Assembly (NCBI GenBank): GCA_003674045.1
Contig: PENC01000004.1
Coordinates: forward strand, 389,123-453,122
Length of the DNA: 64,000 nt
Reading direction: 5' to 3'
Origin: Streptomyces griseocarneus
GTDB taxonomy: Bacteria; Actinomycetota; Actinomycetes; Streptomycetales; Streptomycetaceae
The notes under the pieces are model-generated. The model did not search any database, was not told where the DNA came from, and was given only the letters and a program-made list of their open reading frames with translations. Made by a program: the position numbers and the translations under genes. The first letter of the stretch is position 1, and each line of letters starts with the position of its first letter. Shown one piece after another: positions 36,638 to 45,665 of the stretch.

Positions 36638-37903
36638 GTGGCGTCCAACGAACCTGCCCTCGGCCCTGCCCCGCACGGTCCCTACGAGCCGCACGAACTG
36701 CACGAGCCGCACGAGCCGCACGAGCCGCATGTTCCCGAACCGTCCATCGTGCCCGCGTACATGACGGCGCACATGCCGATGACGGAGACTGAGGCCAGGT
36801 CAGTGCCGCGTGCAGCGACGGGATCTGGCTACACGTCAGTGCCGCCGGTGGCCGCCGCTCCTGAACCGGCCGCGGACGGCTGGGACGCGTGGAGCCCCGC
36901 CACCCCGGCCGCTTCGGCTGCCCCGGTTGCCCGTGGCGGGCGGCACCGTGTGGCCAAGCCGCGCGGCGGAACGATGGCGCGCAGCGGCGCCGTGCTCGGC
37001 GTCGGCATCATGGCGTCCGTCGGCGCGGGCGGCATGGCGAGCGCCCAGGACCGCCCGGCGGCGCCGATATCGGTACCGGACCTGCCGGTGGTGAACGCGA
37101 TCTTCGGCGGTGACGCCGCCAAGGACGCGGGCCGGGCCGAGGCCGCCCCGGTTGCCCCGGCCGCTGCCGAGCAGCCGCTGGCGCAGGCGGACCTGATCGG
37201 TACCGCGAACGCGGGTGAGGCGCTGCGCGCGCGAATCCTCCAGCAGGCCGAGCACCAGCAGAATGCCGCCGAGGACGAGGCCCGCGCGGAGACGCAGCGA
37301 AAGGCCACGGCGGAAGCGGCGCGGAAGGCGGCCGAAGCGGCTGCCGCTGCCGCTGCCTCTGCCGCACAGGAGACGAGGAAAGCCGCCACCGAAGAAAAGG
37401 CGGACGACCCCGACGAGGTGGCCTTCCCGTCGAATACGGGCAATACGAATACGGCGAAGCACCCGCGTTCCCCGGAAAGAAGTACCGGGGAAACGTCCCG
37501 CACGCTGGGCGCCTATGCCCTTCCGGTCGGCTCGTACACGCTCACCGCGGGCTTCGGGCAGGCGGGCAATATGTGGTCCGCGAACCACACCGGCACGGAT
37601 TTCGCCGCCCCCACCGGCACCCCGGTCAGGGCCGTCGGCAGCGGCACGATCACCCACGCCGGCTGGGCGGGCGCGTACGGCTACCGCATCGTCCTGAAGC
37701 TGGACGACGGCACAGAGGTCTGGTTCTGCCACCTCTCGTCGATGGTCGTCACCTCCGGCCGCGTCTCCGCCGGCGACGTGATCGGCCGCGTCGGGGCGAC
37801 GGGCAACGTCACGGGGCCGCACCTCCACCTGGAGGTCCGCCCGGGGGGTGGCGCGCCGGTGGATCCGTTGCCGTGGCTGCGTGATCGGGGTCTGACGCCG
37901 TAA
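36638..37903 (+). CDS. M23-family cell-wall peptidase (LytM domain)
   Basis: 421 residues from GTG 36638 (AAGGAG upstream). A His/Pro-rich N-terminus with tandem HEP units; a signal-like hydrophobic segment GAVLGVGIMASVGAGGMASA at about 113-133, an atypically late position that may reflect a cytosolic tail or a wrong start; an Ala-rich coiled coil at about 185-250; and a C-terminal M23 domain with zinc ligands in HTGTDFAAP and GPHLHLEV. It cleaves peptidoglycan cross-links. Expression is predicted to respond to c-di-AMP via the leader riboswitch, linking wall hydrolysis to osmotic state. Confidence 0.92.
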   Translation: MASNEPALGPAPHGPYEPHELHEPHEPHEPHVPEPSIVPAYMTAHMPMTETEARSVPRAATGSGYTSVPPVAAAPEPAADGWDAWSPATPAASAAPVARGGRHRVAKPRGGTMARSGAVLGVGIMASVGAGGMASAQDRPAAPISVPDLPVVNAIFGGDAAKDAGRAEAAPVAPAAAEQPLAQADLIGTANAGEALRARILQQAEHQQNAAEDEARAETQRKATAEAARKAAEAAAAAAASAAQETRKAATEEKADDPDEVAFPSNTGNTNTAKHPRSPERSTGETSRTLGAYALPVGSYTLTAGFGQAGNMWSANHTGTDFAAPTGTPVRAVGSGTITHAGWAGAYGYRIVLKLDDGTEVWFCHLSSMVVTSGRVSAGDVIGRVGATGNVTGPHLHLEVRPGGGAPVDPLPWLRDRGLTP

Positions 37904-37906
37904 GGG

Positions 37907-38187
37907 GGCCTGCGGGTTCGGTGGGGGTTGCTCGCGCCGTTCCCCGCGCCCCTTGGGTGGTGTGTGGGCCGGGGGCGTGGCCTCCGGCCGGAACCTGAAA
38001 CGCGGTGCGTGCGGCTGTTTCGGGTGGGTGCTGTGATTCATGCACCGTCGTTTCAGAACCCGCCCTCCGGCCCCGCCCCCTCCACCGTGGGTCAGGCGTG
38101 CCCTGTCAGGGGCGCGGGGAACTGCGCGACCAGCCACGACGGAGCCGCAGCCGCGCGCGGAGCGCAAGAGGAAACCCGGTAGGCGCC
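37907..38187. repeat. Intergenic inverted-repeat element, family A copy 3 (inverted)
   Basis: Arms at 37934-37953 and 38108-38127 (aggggcgcggggaactgcgc). The interior is the reverse complement of copies 1 and 2: cctgaaacgcggtgc comes first and gcaccgtcgtttcagaaccc second. The right edge is cccggtaggcgcc. It fills the gap 37904-38238. Confidence 0.8.
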
Positions 38188-38238
38188 GAGGCCTCCGGAC
38201 AGCGGAATGATCGCCCCCGCAACAGCGTTGAAAACACC

Positions 38239-39180
<942 letters not shown>

Positions 39181-39187
39181 GAAGCCC

Positions 39188-39220
39188 GGGTGAGGGGGCG
39201 GCGGTGGAGCCCCCTCACCC
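39188..39220. terminator. Bidirectional terminator between convergent genes
   Basis: A perfect 12-bp stem gggtgagggggc / gccccctcaccc, loop of 9, lying between the reductase stop and the stop of the convergent small membrane protein. Confidence 0.8.
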
Positions 39221-39221
39221 C

Positions 39222-39521
39222 TCAAGCCCGGCTCTCCACCACCCAAGAAGCAAGCGCGACCCCACCGGCCACGGCAAACACAGACGGCCAGGCCCCCACC
39301 TTCTTCGCCAGCGGATGCGACCCGGCAAACGCGGCAACGTAAAGCCCGGTCAGCGCGGTGGCCTGGGGTACCCCGGCCTTCCCGGCCCACTGCCGGGCGG
39401 CAACTGCACCGGCAGCAGCAAGCACTACCCCGCCAAGCGGCCGCTTCTTGGTCCACCGGGCGACGCCATACCCGCCAACGAGCCCACTCGCCGCCACAAC
39501 AGACGTCGGAATCCCCGTCAT
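39222..39521 (-). CDS. Small three-helix membrane protein
   Basis: 99 residues from ATG 39521 (GGAGG 8 bases upstream). Hydrophobic helices around residues 5-22, 28-45 and 75-95 are separated by basic loops (WTKKRPLGG, HPLAKKVG). A conserved type in Streptomyces with no assigned function. Confidence 0.7.
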   Translation of the reverse strand: MTGIPTSVVAASGLVGGYGVARWTKKRPLGGVVLAAAGAVAARQWAGKAGVPQATALTGLYVAAFAGSHPLAKKVGAWPSVFAVAGGVALASWVVESRA

Positions 39522-39583
39522 CACCACAACCTCCGCATCAAGAGACGCAATCGCTGTCGAGGCTAACGCCGAGGACGTGGGGT

Positions 39584-40036
39584 TCAACGCTCGCGTGGCT
39601 CGAACCACACGCACTTACCGATCACATTCAGCTCATCCCACACCAGCGTCACCCCAGAGGCCACCGAGAGATACCGGACGAGCCTGAGCCCCCTCCCGTC
39701 CTCCTGCCCGGCCTGCGCCGCGCGATACCGAGGCCGTCGCACGGTATCGCCGTCGAGAACGGAGATCACGACGCGATCGGTGAGCACCTTCACCTCCACG
39801 GAGAGCGTGCGAACCCGGGCGTGCTTGACGACGTTCGTGACCAGGTCGGACACGCAGATGGCCGCGTTCTCGATCGTCGAGACCCTGTCGGCGGCTTCGA
39901 GCACGGCGGTGACGAACCTCCGGGCGATCCGAGCGGTGCTGGGGTAGGCCGGCGCGGACAGCCGATAGACCTCCGAAGGCGCCCCGTCGTCCTCGCAGAC
40001 GGTGGCGTGGGGGCGGCTGAGCAGGGCGGTACGCAT
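39584..40036 (-). CDS. HATPase_c_2 anti-sigma-type ATP-binding protein
   Basis: 150 residues from ATG 40036 (GGGAG upstream). The GHKL fold shows an N-box ICVSDLVTNVVKHARV and G-boxes ISVLDGDTVRR and EDGRGLRLVRYL. Small stand-alone ATPases of this kind belong to RsbW-like anti-sigma factors and are a regular member of Streptomyces abaA/whiJ-type clusters, as here, divergent from an HTH regulator. Confidence 0.85.
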   Translation of the reverse strand: MRTALLSRPHATVCEDDGAPSEVYRLSAPAYPSTARIARRFVTAVLEAADRVSTIENAAICVSDLVTNVVKHARVRTLSVEVKVLTDRVVISVLDGDTVRRPRYRAAQAGQEDGRGLRLVRYLSVASGVTLVWDELNVIGKCVWFEPRER

Positions 40037-40281
40037 GACGTGGTCTCCCAACGCGTTCGTGAACCTCCGCGCTCCAGCCGCCATCCGTGGCTCGGTCACC
40101 TGGCAACTGGCATGCAGACGACTGCACTTCGGCTCTTCCCGGCGGTGCGGCGCGACGTGTGACCTGGACCATAGGGCAGCTGGGTGCACATGTGCAACTG
40201 ATCGGAGTCAACTAGTGCAACGGGTGGACCCGTATGAGGTCAGGCGCAACACTGTGGGGAAAGACCAGGGGGAGGAGTGGC

Positions 40282-41133
40282 ATGCCGCCGAGACCCGTAC
40301 CAACTGCCAGGCAACGAAGGCTCGGTTCGGAGCTACGCAAGATGCGGGAGCACGCGGGACTTTCCGTCGCCGACGCCGGCAGAGAGTCGGGTACCGACCG
40401 CACCCGCATCAGCAACACCGAGGCGGGACGCCTGGGTGTGAGTGCCGAACGAGTCAGAGCGCTGGCGAATACCTACGCCTATCCCGATTCGGCGTATGTC
40501 GATGGGCTCGCCAGCATGGCCGAGGAACGTGTGAAGGGCTGGTGGGAGGAGTCCCGCGGAACCCTCTCCACCGGGGCGCTGGACCTCGCCGAACTTGAAC
40601 ACCACGCCACAACCCTGACGGTGCTGCAAGTTGTCTACATCCCGGGCCTCCTCCAAACCGAGGAGTACGCCCGGGCTTTGTTCACTCAGGCAGTGCCGAA
40701 GCTGGCTCCGATGGACGTACAGCGCCGGGTGTCCTTCCGGATGCAACGCAAGCGTGTGATCGAGCGTGAACCCGCGACGCCGTGCACATTCGCGATCCAT
40801 GAAGCAGCCCTGCGCATGATCTTCCCCGGCATCGATGGCCAGCGACGCCAACTGGAGAGGCTCCTCGAACTGAGCGACCAGGAAGGCATCTCGATCCGGG
40901 TCATCCCCTTCGCAGCCGGCGCGTTCCCAGGCGCCAACAGCTCGCTGACCTACGCGTCCGGCCCTGTGCCACAGCTCGACACGGTGGCACTCGACACGGC
41001 CCACGGATCGGTTCTCCTCGACGCCGAAACGCACCTCGAGAACTACCGAAACATCCTGCGCCGCACCCTGGAGAAATCCCTTCCCCCGGATGAGGCGCGG
41101 GATTTCATTCACGAAACCTCGAAAAGACTGTGA
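40282..41133 (+). CDS. WhiJ/AbaA-type regulator (XRE HTH + DUF5753)
   Basis: 283 residues from ATG 40282 with GGAGGAG upstream. N-terminal HTH (about 10-70): LGSELRKMREHAGLSVADAG and RISNTEAGRLGVS. DUF5753 (about 95-275): LQVVYIPGLLQTEEYARAL, IHEAALR and ISIRVIPFAAGAFPGANSS. It is followed 10 bases later by a DUF397 gene, its usual partner; some such pairs control development and antibiotic production. Same family as the partial gene at the left edge. Confidence 0.93.
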   Translation: MPPRPVPTARQRRLGSELRKMREHAGLSVADAGRESGTDRTRISNTEAGRLGVSAERVRALANTYAYPDSAYVDGLASMAEERVKGWWEESRGTLSTGALDLAELEHHATTLTVLQVVYIPGLLQTEEYARALFTQAVPKLAPMDVQRRVSFRMQRKRVIEREPATPCTFAIHEAALRMIFPGIDGQRRQLERLLELSDQEGISIRVIPFAAGAFPGANSSLTYASGPVPQLDTVALDTAHGSVLLDAETHLENYRNILRRTLEKSLPPDEARDFIHETSKRL

Positions 41134-41143
41134 AGGCAGCACA

Positions 41144-41392
41144 ATGTCCGCAATAGCATGGCAGAAGTCCTCCTTCTCTGGAGACAGAGATGACTGCGTC
41201 GAGCTTGGCTGGCTCAAAGGGCAGATCGTGATACGTGAGAGTGACTATCCGGGCGTGTTTGTAATGGCTGGCGCCAAGGAGGTGGAGATGCTCATCAGGG
41301 GAGTCAAGGCGGACTGGTTTCCCTCGACGGGCAGCCGGTTCTCCGTCTGTAGCCGCCGCAGGGTGTCAGCTGATGCGGGTGCAGCATCTTGA
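41144..41392 (+). CDS. DUF397 small protein
   Basis: 82 residues from ATG 41144. The DUF397 core (WQKSSFSGDRDDCVELGW, VIRESDYPG, LIRGVKADWF) is followed by an atypical 20-residue tail (SRFSVCSRRRVSADAG...). The usual end is near DWF, so the tail may be read-through into island DNA. It is the last gene before the lower-GC restriction island. Confidence 0.85.
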   Translation: MSAIAWQKSSFSGDRDDCVELGWLKGQIVIRESDYPGVFVMAGAKEVEMLIRGVKADWFPSTGSRFSVCSRRRVSADAGAAS

Positions 41393-41465
41393 ACAGCTGG
41401 GTCCCCGGGCACGACAGGTCAACTAACCTTGGGATCTTGGTACTCGAGGATGAGGTGACTGCGTG

Positions 41466-42431
41466 ATGGGACGACTCCAGCTCCAGCCCTTGGGCGACAG
41501 ATGCGTCAATGACGACTGCAGAGCCGAGGACAAGATCCTCCGCCCTGCCTCCGAAGATGACGAGATTCAGCAAGTGCTGCGCGCGCTTGAGGGTGTATCT
41601 CTTGCGTCTGGCTTCACAGAGGCGATCGGGGCTTCTATTGACTATGTTCTCGATGGCGCCCGTACGTCGCGTTTCGATCTCCTCGCAGAGAACGTTCACC
41701 CCGGTGAGCGTGCTTCGGTCGGAGCGAAGCTCGAGTATGAGGCGCAGCGTGTTTTTGGCTGGAAGAAGACGAAGCCACTCGACATCAGCATCACTGATGT
41801 CCCTATCGACCTGAAGGTCACTGTGGGGGATAACTGGGCGATCCCCAAAGAGGCTCATTGTCACTTGTGTATTTGCACTCAGATACAGCTGAAGAATAAT
41901 CGGCACCGGAGCTGGCTTGTCCGCACCCATACGTCTTGGCTTTACCGGGGCAAGGGGAATAACGATGGTAAGCGTGGCCTGGCAGTGCATGCGCGAGAGC
42001 ATTGGAGCGCCCCCCTTTACGATTGGACCAGCCTTCCGGTCAACCCGCTTTCCAGGCTGAGTGAAGAAGAGGCTGACAAGGTCCTGGCTGAAAAGCCGGG
42101 TCAGCAGAAGCGTCTCCTGATGCTCTTTGGCTACTTGCCTGGCATCGTAATCCCCCGGAGTGTCATCCAGACTGTCTGCGCCGGTAAGCAGGACCCGGTG
42201 CGGCGTATGCGTGGCATCCGGGAAAAGGCGAGGGAACAGGGTTTGCTTTTGCTTTGTGGTACTTGGGTCGATCAGCGCGAAGTGGCGGCGGCGCGTGGAT
42301 TTCCGCTGGAAGCGGGCGATTGGGTGGCTCTTCCGATCTCGCCGTCCGGCACAAGAGCGCTCGGGCCGCAAGGGTGGCCTGAGGGTGAGCACTGCCAGCA
42401 ATCGCCCTTGGCCGATGGAAGGTTGTTCTGA
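41466..42431 (+). CDS. NaeI-family type II restriction endonuclease
   Basis: 321 residues (NaeI has about 317). The catalytic spacing of NaeI (Glu70, Asp86, Asp95-x-Lys97) is reproduced exactly with a +20 shift: Glu90 in GAKLEYEAQ, Asp106 in PLDISIT, Asp115-Leu-Lys117 in IDLKVT. Other shared parts: DGARTSRFD, GDNWAIPKEAHCHLCICT (cf. GAWMLPPESIGHICL), LLLMFGY region and a C-terminal CAP-like half. NaeI cuts GCCGGC and needs a second effector site; whether this enzyme keeps that specificity is unknown. GTG 41463 is an alternative start. Codon use is more AT-rich than its neighbours. Confidence 0.88.
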   Translation: MGRLQLQPLGDRCVNDDCRAEDKILRPASEDDEIQQVLRALEGVSLASGFTEAIGASIDYVLDGARTSRFDLLAENVHPGERASVGAKLEYEAQRVFGWKKTKPLDISITDVPIDLKVTVGDNWAIPKEAHCHLCICTQIQLKNNRHRSWLVRTHTSWLYRGKGNNDGKRGLAVHAREHWSAPLYDWTSLPVNPLSRLSEEEADKVLAEKPGQQKRLLMLFGYLPGIVIPRSVIQTVCAGKQDPVRRMRGIREKAREQGLLLLCGTWVDQREVAAARGFPLEAGDWVALPISPSGTRALGPQGWPEGEHCQQSPLADGRLF

Positions 42432-42468
42432 GCGGTTGTGTGAGTGAGGCCGTCCGTGCAGCGAAGGT

Positions 42469-42505
42469 GCAGGTGTGGGCTGGACAGGGGGCAGCCCACA
42501 CCTGC
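42469..42505. terminator. Bidirectional terminator between endonuclease and methyltransferase genes
   Basis: A perfect 13-bp stem gcaggtgtgggct / agcccacacctgc, loop of 11, between convergent stops. Confidence 0.8.
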
Positions 42506-42516
42506 GAGGGAGCTCC

Positions 42517-43551
42517 TCAGAGCTGTTTTCCTCCACATGCGCGGCTGCTGGGCAGAAGCGCATCTCTTGTGGTGAGGAGAGCCGAGGCCACGGCGCGGCC
42601 CACCGCTTCCGCGACAGGCGGCGGGAACGCGTTGCCGACTTGCCGGTAGGCCGACGTCTTACGCCCGGCGAACTCCCAGTCAGCGGGGAATCCTTGGAGC
42701 AGGGCCATCTGCGGCACGGTGAGCTTCACTGGCAATGGGGCACCGGGCCCGGGAACGTCGTCAGCGACACCAGCTCCGTTCACCCCAAGTCGTCGCCACG
42801 CTTTGCGTGCCCGAGTGGGGCCGAGGTCGGGGCCGCCGTGTTTCCGTGAACCGCCGCATAAGGTCGGCGCGACGGTGTCGGCGGTCTTCGCCCAGGTCTC
42901 TGCGAGTTCCCAGCCGCGGGTCGTCATCGACTTGCTGAGGACTTCGCCGACCGTTGGGACTGTGGCCTGCGTAGTCAGCGGTTCTGGCCAGGTGAAGCGG
43001 TCGAAGTCAGCCGGTCGCATGGCCACGAGTACGGCGCGGGGACGGAGCTGGGAGACGCCGAAGTCGCAGGCGTAGAGCAACTTCCAGGCCGCTGAGTAAC
43101 CGAGCGATTCCAGACGCTGGAGGATCTGGCGGCGATAGCCTGAAAACCTCGTCTGCGTCAGCCCTTTGACGTTCTCGATGAGGATCGCCCGGGGAGCCAC
43201 TGCGGCGGCGAGGTCCAGCATGGCTGGGAAGAGGTTGCGCTCGTCCTCCTCTCCGAGCTGTTGCCCGGCCACCGAAAAGGGCGGGCAGGGGATGCCGCCG
43301 GAGATCAGGTCGACGTGCTGGTTCACGAGTGCGGGTTTGTAGTGGCGGAGGTCTCCTTGCTCCACCGGCCACTGGGGCCGGTTCGTACGCAGGGTCTGGC
43401 ATGCGTCTGAGTCGAGTTCCAGGAGCGCTGCGTGCGAGAAGCCCGCATTCTCGAGGCCGAGGGCGAGGCCGCCTGCGCCAGCGCATACCTCGATCGATAC
43501 GAGGGGTCTAGCTCCCTCGTGTGCCGATGCGTGACAGGTGGAAACGGTCAT
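42517..43551 (-). CDS. DNA (cytosine-5) methyltransferase, first copy
   Basis: 344 residues. Motif I VCAGAGGLALG (23-33), motif IV catalytic Cys89 in GGIPCPPFSVAG, ENVKG (motif VI), QLRPR (motif VIII), a target-recognition segment with CGGSRKHGGPDLGPTRARKAW, and the closing QVGNAFPPPVAEAVGRA (motifs IX/X). Convergent with the NaeI-like endonuclease, so probably its protecting enzyme. It methylates C5 of a cytosine in a site that should equal the endonuclease site. Divergent from the HNH gene across a 99-base region with a palindrome. Confidence 0.93.
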   Translation of the reverse strand: MTVSTCHASAHEGARPLVSIEVCAGAGGLALGLENAGFSHAALLELDSDACQTLRTNRPQWPVEQGDLRHYKPALVNQHVDLISGGIPCPPFSVAGQQLGEEDERNLFPAMLDLAAAVAPRAILIENVKGLTQTRFSGYRRQILQRLESLGYSAAWKLLYACDFGVSQLRPRAVLVAMRPADFDRFTWPEPLTTQATVPTVGEVLSKSMTTRGWELAETWAKTADTVAPTLCGGSRKHGGPDLGPTRARKAWRRLGVNGAGVADDVPGPGAPLPVKLTVPQMALLQGFPADWEFAGRKTSAYRQVGNAFPPPVAEAVGRAVASALLTTRDALLPSSRACGGKQL

Positions 43552-43596
43552 GCTGGCAGCTTGCCGGTGGTTGCCGCGGCGCGGTCGGCAGTACTA

Positions 43597-43621
43597 CAGT
43601 GATCACTGCGATCGAGTGATC
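43597..43621. promoter_or_regulatory. Candidate operator between divergent methyltransferase and HNH genes
   Basis: A perfect 12-base palindrome cagtgatcactg at 43597-43608, and agtgatc repeated 17 bases later at 43615-43621. The gap is only 99 bases, so both promoters must overlap it. A plausible site for autoregulation of the restriction system. Confidence 0.5.
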
Positions 43622-43650
43622 GGCAGCACACTTTTTCGAATGGAGTGGTG

Positions 43651-44361
43651 ATGACGCTTGAGGCGGACCTCGACTGGCGGGACGACACCCTGGGTGCCCG
43701 CATCCGCGTAGCGCTCTGGTTGAGGGACGAGGTGGGGGAAGGCGGCACGTTCTCGAAGCAGCAGTTGCGCGAGGCCATCCAGGGGACGGAGCAGGTGGAC
43801 CGCCGTATGCGCGATCTCCGGCCGGCGGGATGGGTGATCAAGAACTACCGGGACAAGCCGAGCCTGAAGTCCGATGAGCTCTATCTCGAGAAGATCGGGC
43901 TGCCGATCTGGGATAAGGAGCACCGGGCCGCCGGGCTGCGGCAGATCAGTGCGAAGACCCGGCGGTTTGTCTACGAGAGGGACGGTCACATGTGCCGCCG
44001 CTGCGGTGTGGCCGCTGGGGAGGCGTACCCGGATGAGCCGGGTTCGCGCGCCCGGTTGACCCTGGGCCACCTCGTCCCGCACAAGGACGGCAGCGCGGCT
44101 ACTCCGGAAGACCTGATCACGGAGTGCGCCCGCTGTAACGAGACGGTGCGCCACCTCACCGGAGTTCAGATGAATGAAGGGCAGGTGTGGGACCGCGTCC
44201 TGGACCTCCCGAACAAGGAGCGCAAGGCTTTGCTCGCCTGGATGATGCACGACGCCCGTCCCGTCACGCCGACCGAGAAGGTCTGGGGGATGTACAGGCA
44301 GCTCCCGGCGGCCCATCGCGAGGCGATGAAGCGCAACCTGTACGACTTGCTCCGGAGCTGA
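43651..44361 (+). CDS. HNH endonuclease
   Basis: 236 residues from ATG 43651 (GGAG 5 bases upstream). An N-terminal winged-helix-like part (FSKQQLREAIQGTEQVDRRMRDLRPAGWVI, 34-63) and a C-terminal HNH fold: zinc CxxC at 115-118 (MCRRC), LGHLVPHKDG with catalytic His140 and CARCNETVR (159-165) with the second CxxC and the Asn. Position between two cytosine methyltransferases suggests a second type II restriction enzyme. No known isoschizomer can be named. Confidence 0.85.
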   Translation: MTLEADLDWRDDTLGARIRVALWLRDEVGEGGTFSKQQLREAIQGTEQVDRRMRDLRPAGWVIKNYRDKPSLKSDELYLEKIGLPIWDKEHRAAGLRQISAKTRRFVYERDGHMCRRCGVAAGEAYPDEPGSRARLTLGHLVPHKDGSAATPEDLITECARCNETVRHLTGVQMNEGQVWDRVLDLPNKERKALLAWMMHDARPVTPTEKVWGMYRQLPAAHREAMKRNLYDLLRS

Positions 44362-44516
44362 TCCTTCTGGCGGCCCCCTCTGGGCTAGGTAAATGTCAGA
44401 GGGGGCTGCGAGACTTCCTGATTCAGACAGGTGGCTGTGCGAGGCTGTGGTGTGGCTGCGCCGCGCGCGGCCTCTGCGACACTTGAACGTCTGCTTGCGT
44501 CGAATCAGGAGAAGCC

Positions 44517-45665
44517 GTGGGTTCCAGTGGTCCGCTGACCTCGATCGAGATCTGCGCCGGGGCTGGAGGCCAAGCGGTCGGCCTGCACAGTGCCGGGTTT
44601 CAGCACCTGGCTCTCGTTGAGATCGATAAGCATGCGTGCAAGACCCTCCGCGAGAACGTGGAGAACCACTCCGACTGGGATGGCTGTGAAGTCATCGAGG
44701 CGGACGTCAATGACGTTGACCCTTTTGCGCACCCGCAGCTCGTGAAGTTCGGGCTCAAGCCGGGCGATCTGGACCTCTTGGCCGGCGGTGTGCCGTGTCC
44801 GCCGTTCTCGGTCGCGGGCAAGCGGCTCGGCGAGGAGGATGAGCGTGACCTCTTCCCGCGGATGCTGTATCTGGCGGGCCTACTCCGGCCTAAGGCCGTG
44901 ATGATCGAGAACGTCGCGGGCATCCGTGACCCAAAGTTCGCTCCCTATAGGGAACGGATTGTGGCAGAGCTCGAAGGCTACGGATATGAGTTCTGCGGGT
45001 GGGAACTGATCGAGGCGCGTGCCTATGGCGTTCCTCAGCTGCGTCCTCGGACCATCCTCGTCATGATCCGTAAGGAGTACTTGCGGAACGCCAAGTTCGA
45101 GTGGCCCGTCGGCAGCGACGAGATCGTTACCGTCGCGGAAGCCCTGGCGGAGACCATGCGGGAACGGTGTGAGCCGTACGGGGCCAGAGGACAGGCGGTC
45201 TTCGACCGATGGCTGGCCAAGGCAATGGAGCAGGACGCCGAGGCACCCACACTCGTTGGCGGTTCGAAATTGCATGGTGGCGCCGACCTCGGTCCCACCC
45301 GGGCTAAGAGGGCATGGGCTGCTCTGGGCGTGGATGCCATGGGGCTCGCCAACGACCCGGAGACGTGCGACCCGGAGCGGGATCTGTTCCGGCCGAATGG
45401 ACCGATGCTCACTGTCGAGCAGGCCGCGATCATCCAGGGTTTCCCCCGGGACTGGAAGCTCGTCGGCGGCAAGACCGCCCGGTACCGTCAGGTAGGCAAC
45501 GCTTTCCCGCCGCCGGTCGCAGCGGCTGTGGGCCGGGCCATCGCCGCAGTGCTCCGGTCCGAAGGTCCGGATGATCGGGAGCTACTTCCGCTTCCCCACC
45601 AGACTGCTGAGTTCAGCACGGCGTCTGCGGACGGTGTCCGCAATCCTGAGACTGCAGGCGTCTGA
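44517..45665 (+). CDS. DNA (cytosine-5) methyltransferase, second copy
   Basis: 382 residues from GTG 44517. Motif I ICAGAGGQAVG, catalytic Cys94 in GGVPCPPFSVAG, IENVAGI, QLRPRT and QVGNAFPPPVAAAVGRA. The target-recognition part (VGGSKLHGGADLGPTRAKRAW) closely resembles that of the first copy, so the two may recognise the same or overlapping sites. The last 28 codons overlap the end of the convergent vsr gene. It follows the HNH gene by 155 bases and may have its own promoter. Confidence 0.93.
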   Translation: MGSSGPLTSIEICAGAGGQAVGLHSAGFQHLALVEIDKHACKTLRENVENHSDWDGCEVIEADVNDVDPFAHPQLVKFGLKPGDLDLLAGGVPCPPFSVAGKRLGEEDERDLFPRMLYLAGLLRPKAVMIENVAGIRDPKFAPYRERIVAELEGYGYEFCGWELIEARAYGVPQLRPRTILVMIRKEYLRNAKFEWPVGSDEIVTVAEALAETMRERCEPYGARGQAVFDRWLAKAMEQDAEAPTLVGGSKLHGGADLGPTRAKRAWAALGVDAMGLANDPETCDPERDLFRPNGPMLTVEQAAIIQGFPRDWKLVGGKTARYRQVGNAFPPPVAAAVGRAIAAVLRSEGPDDRELLPLPHQTAEFSTASADGVRNPETAGV

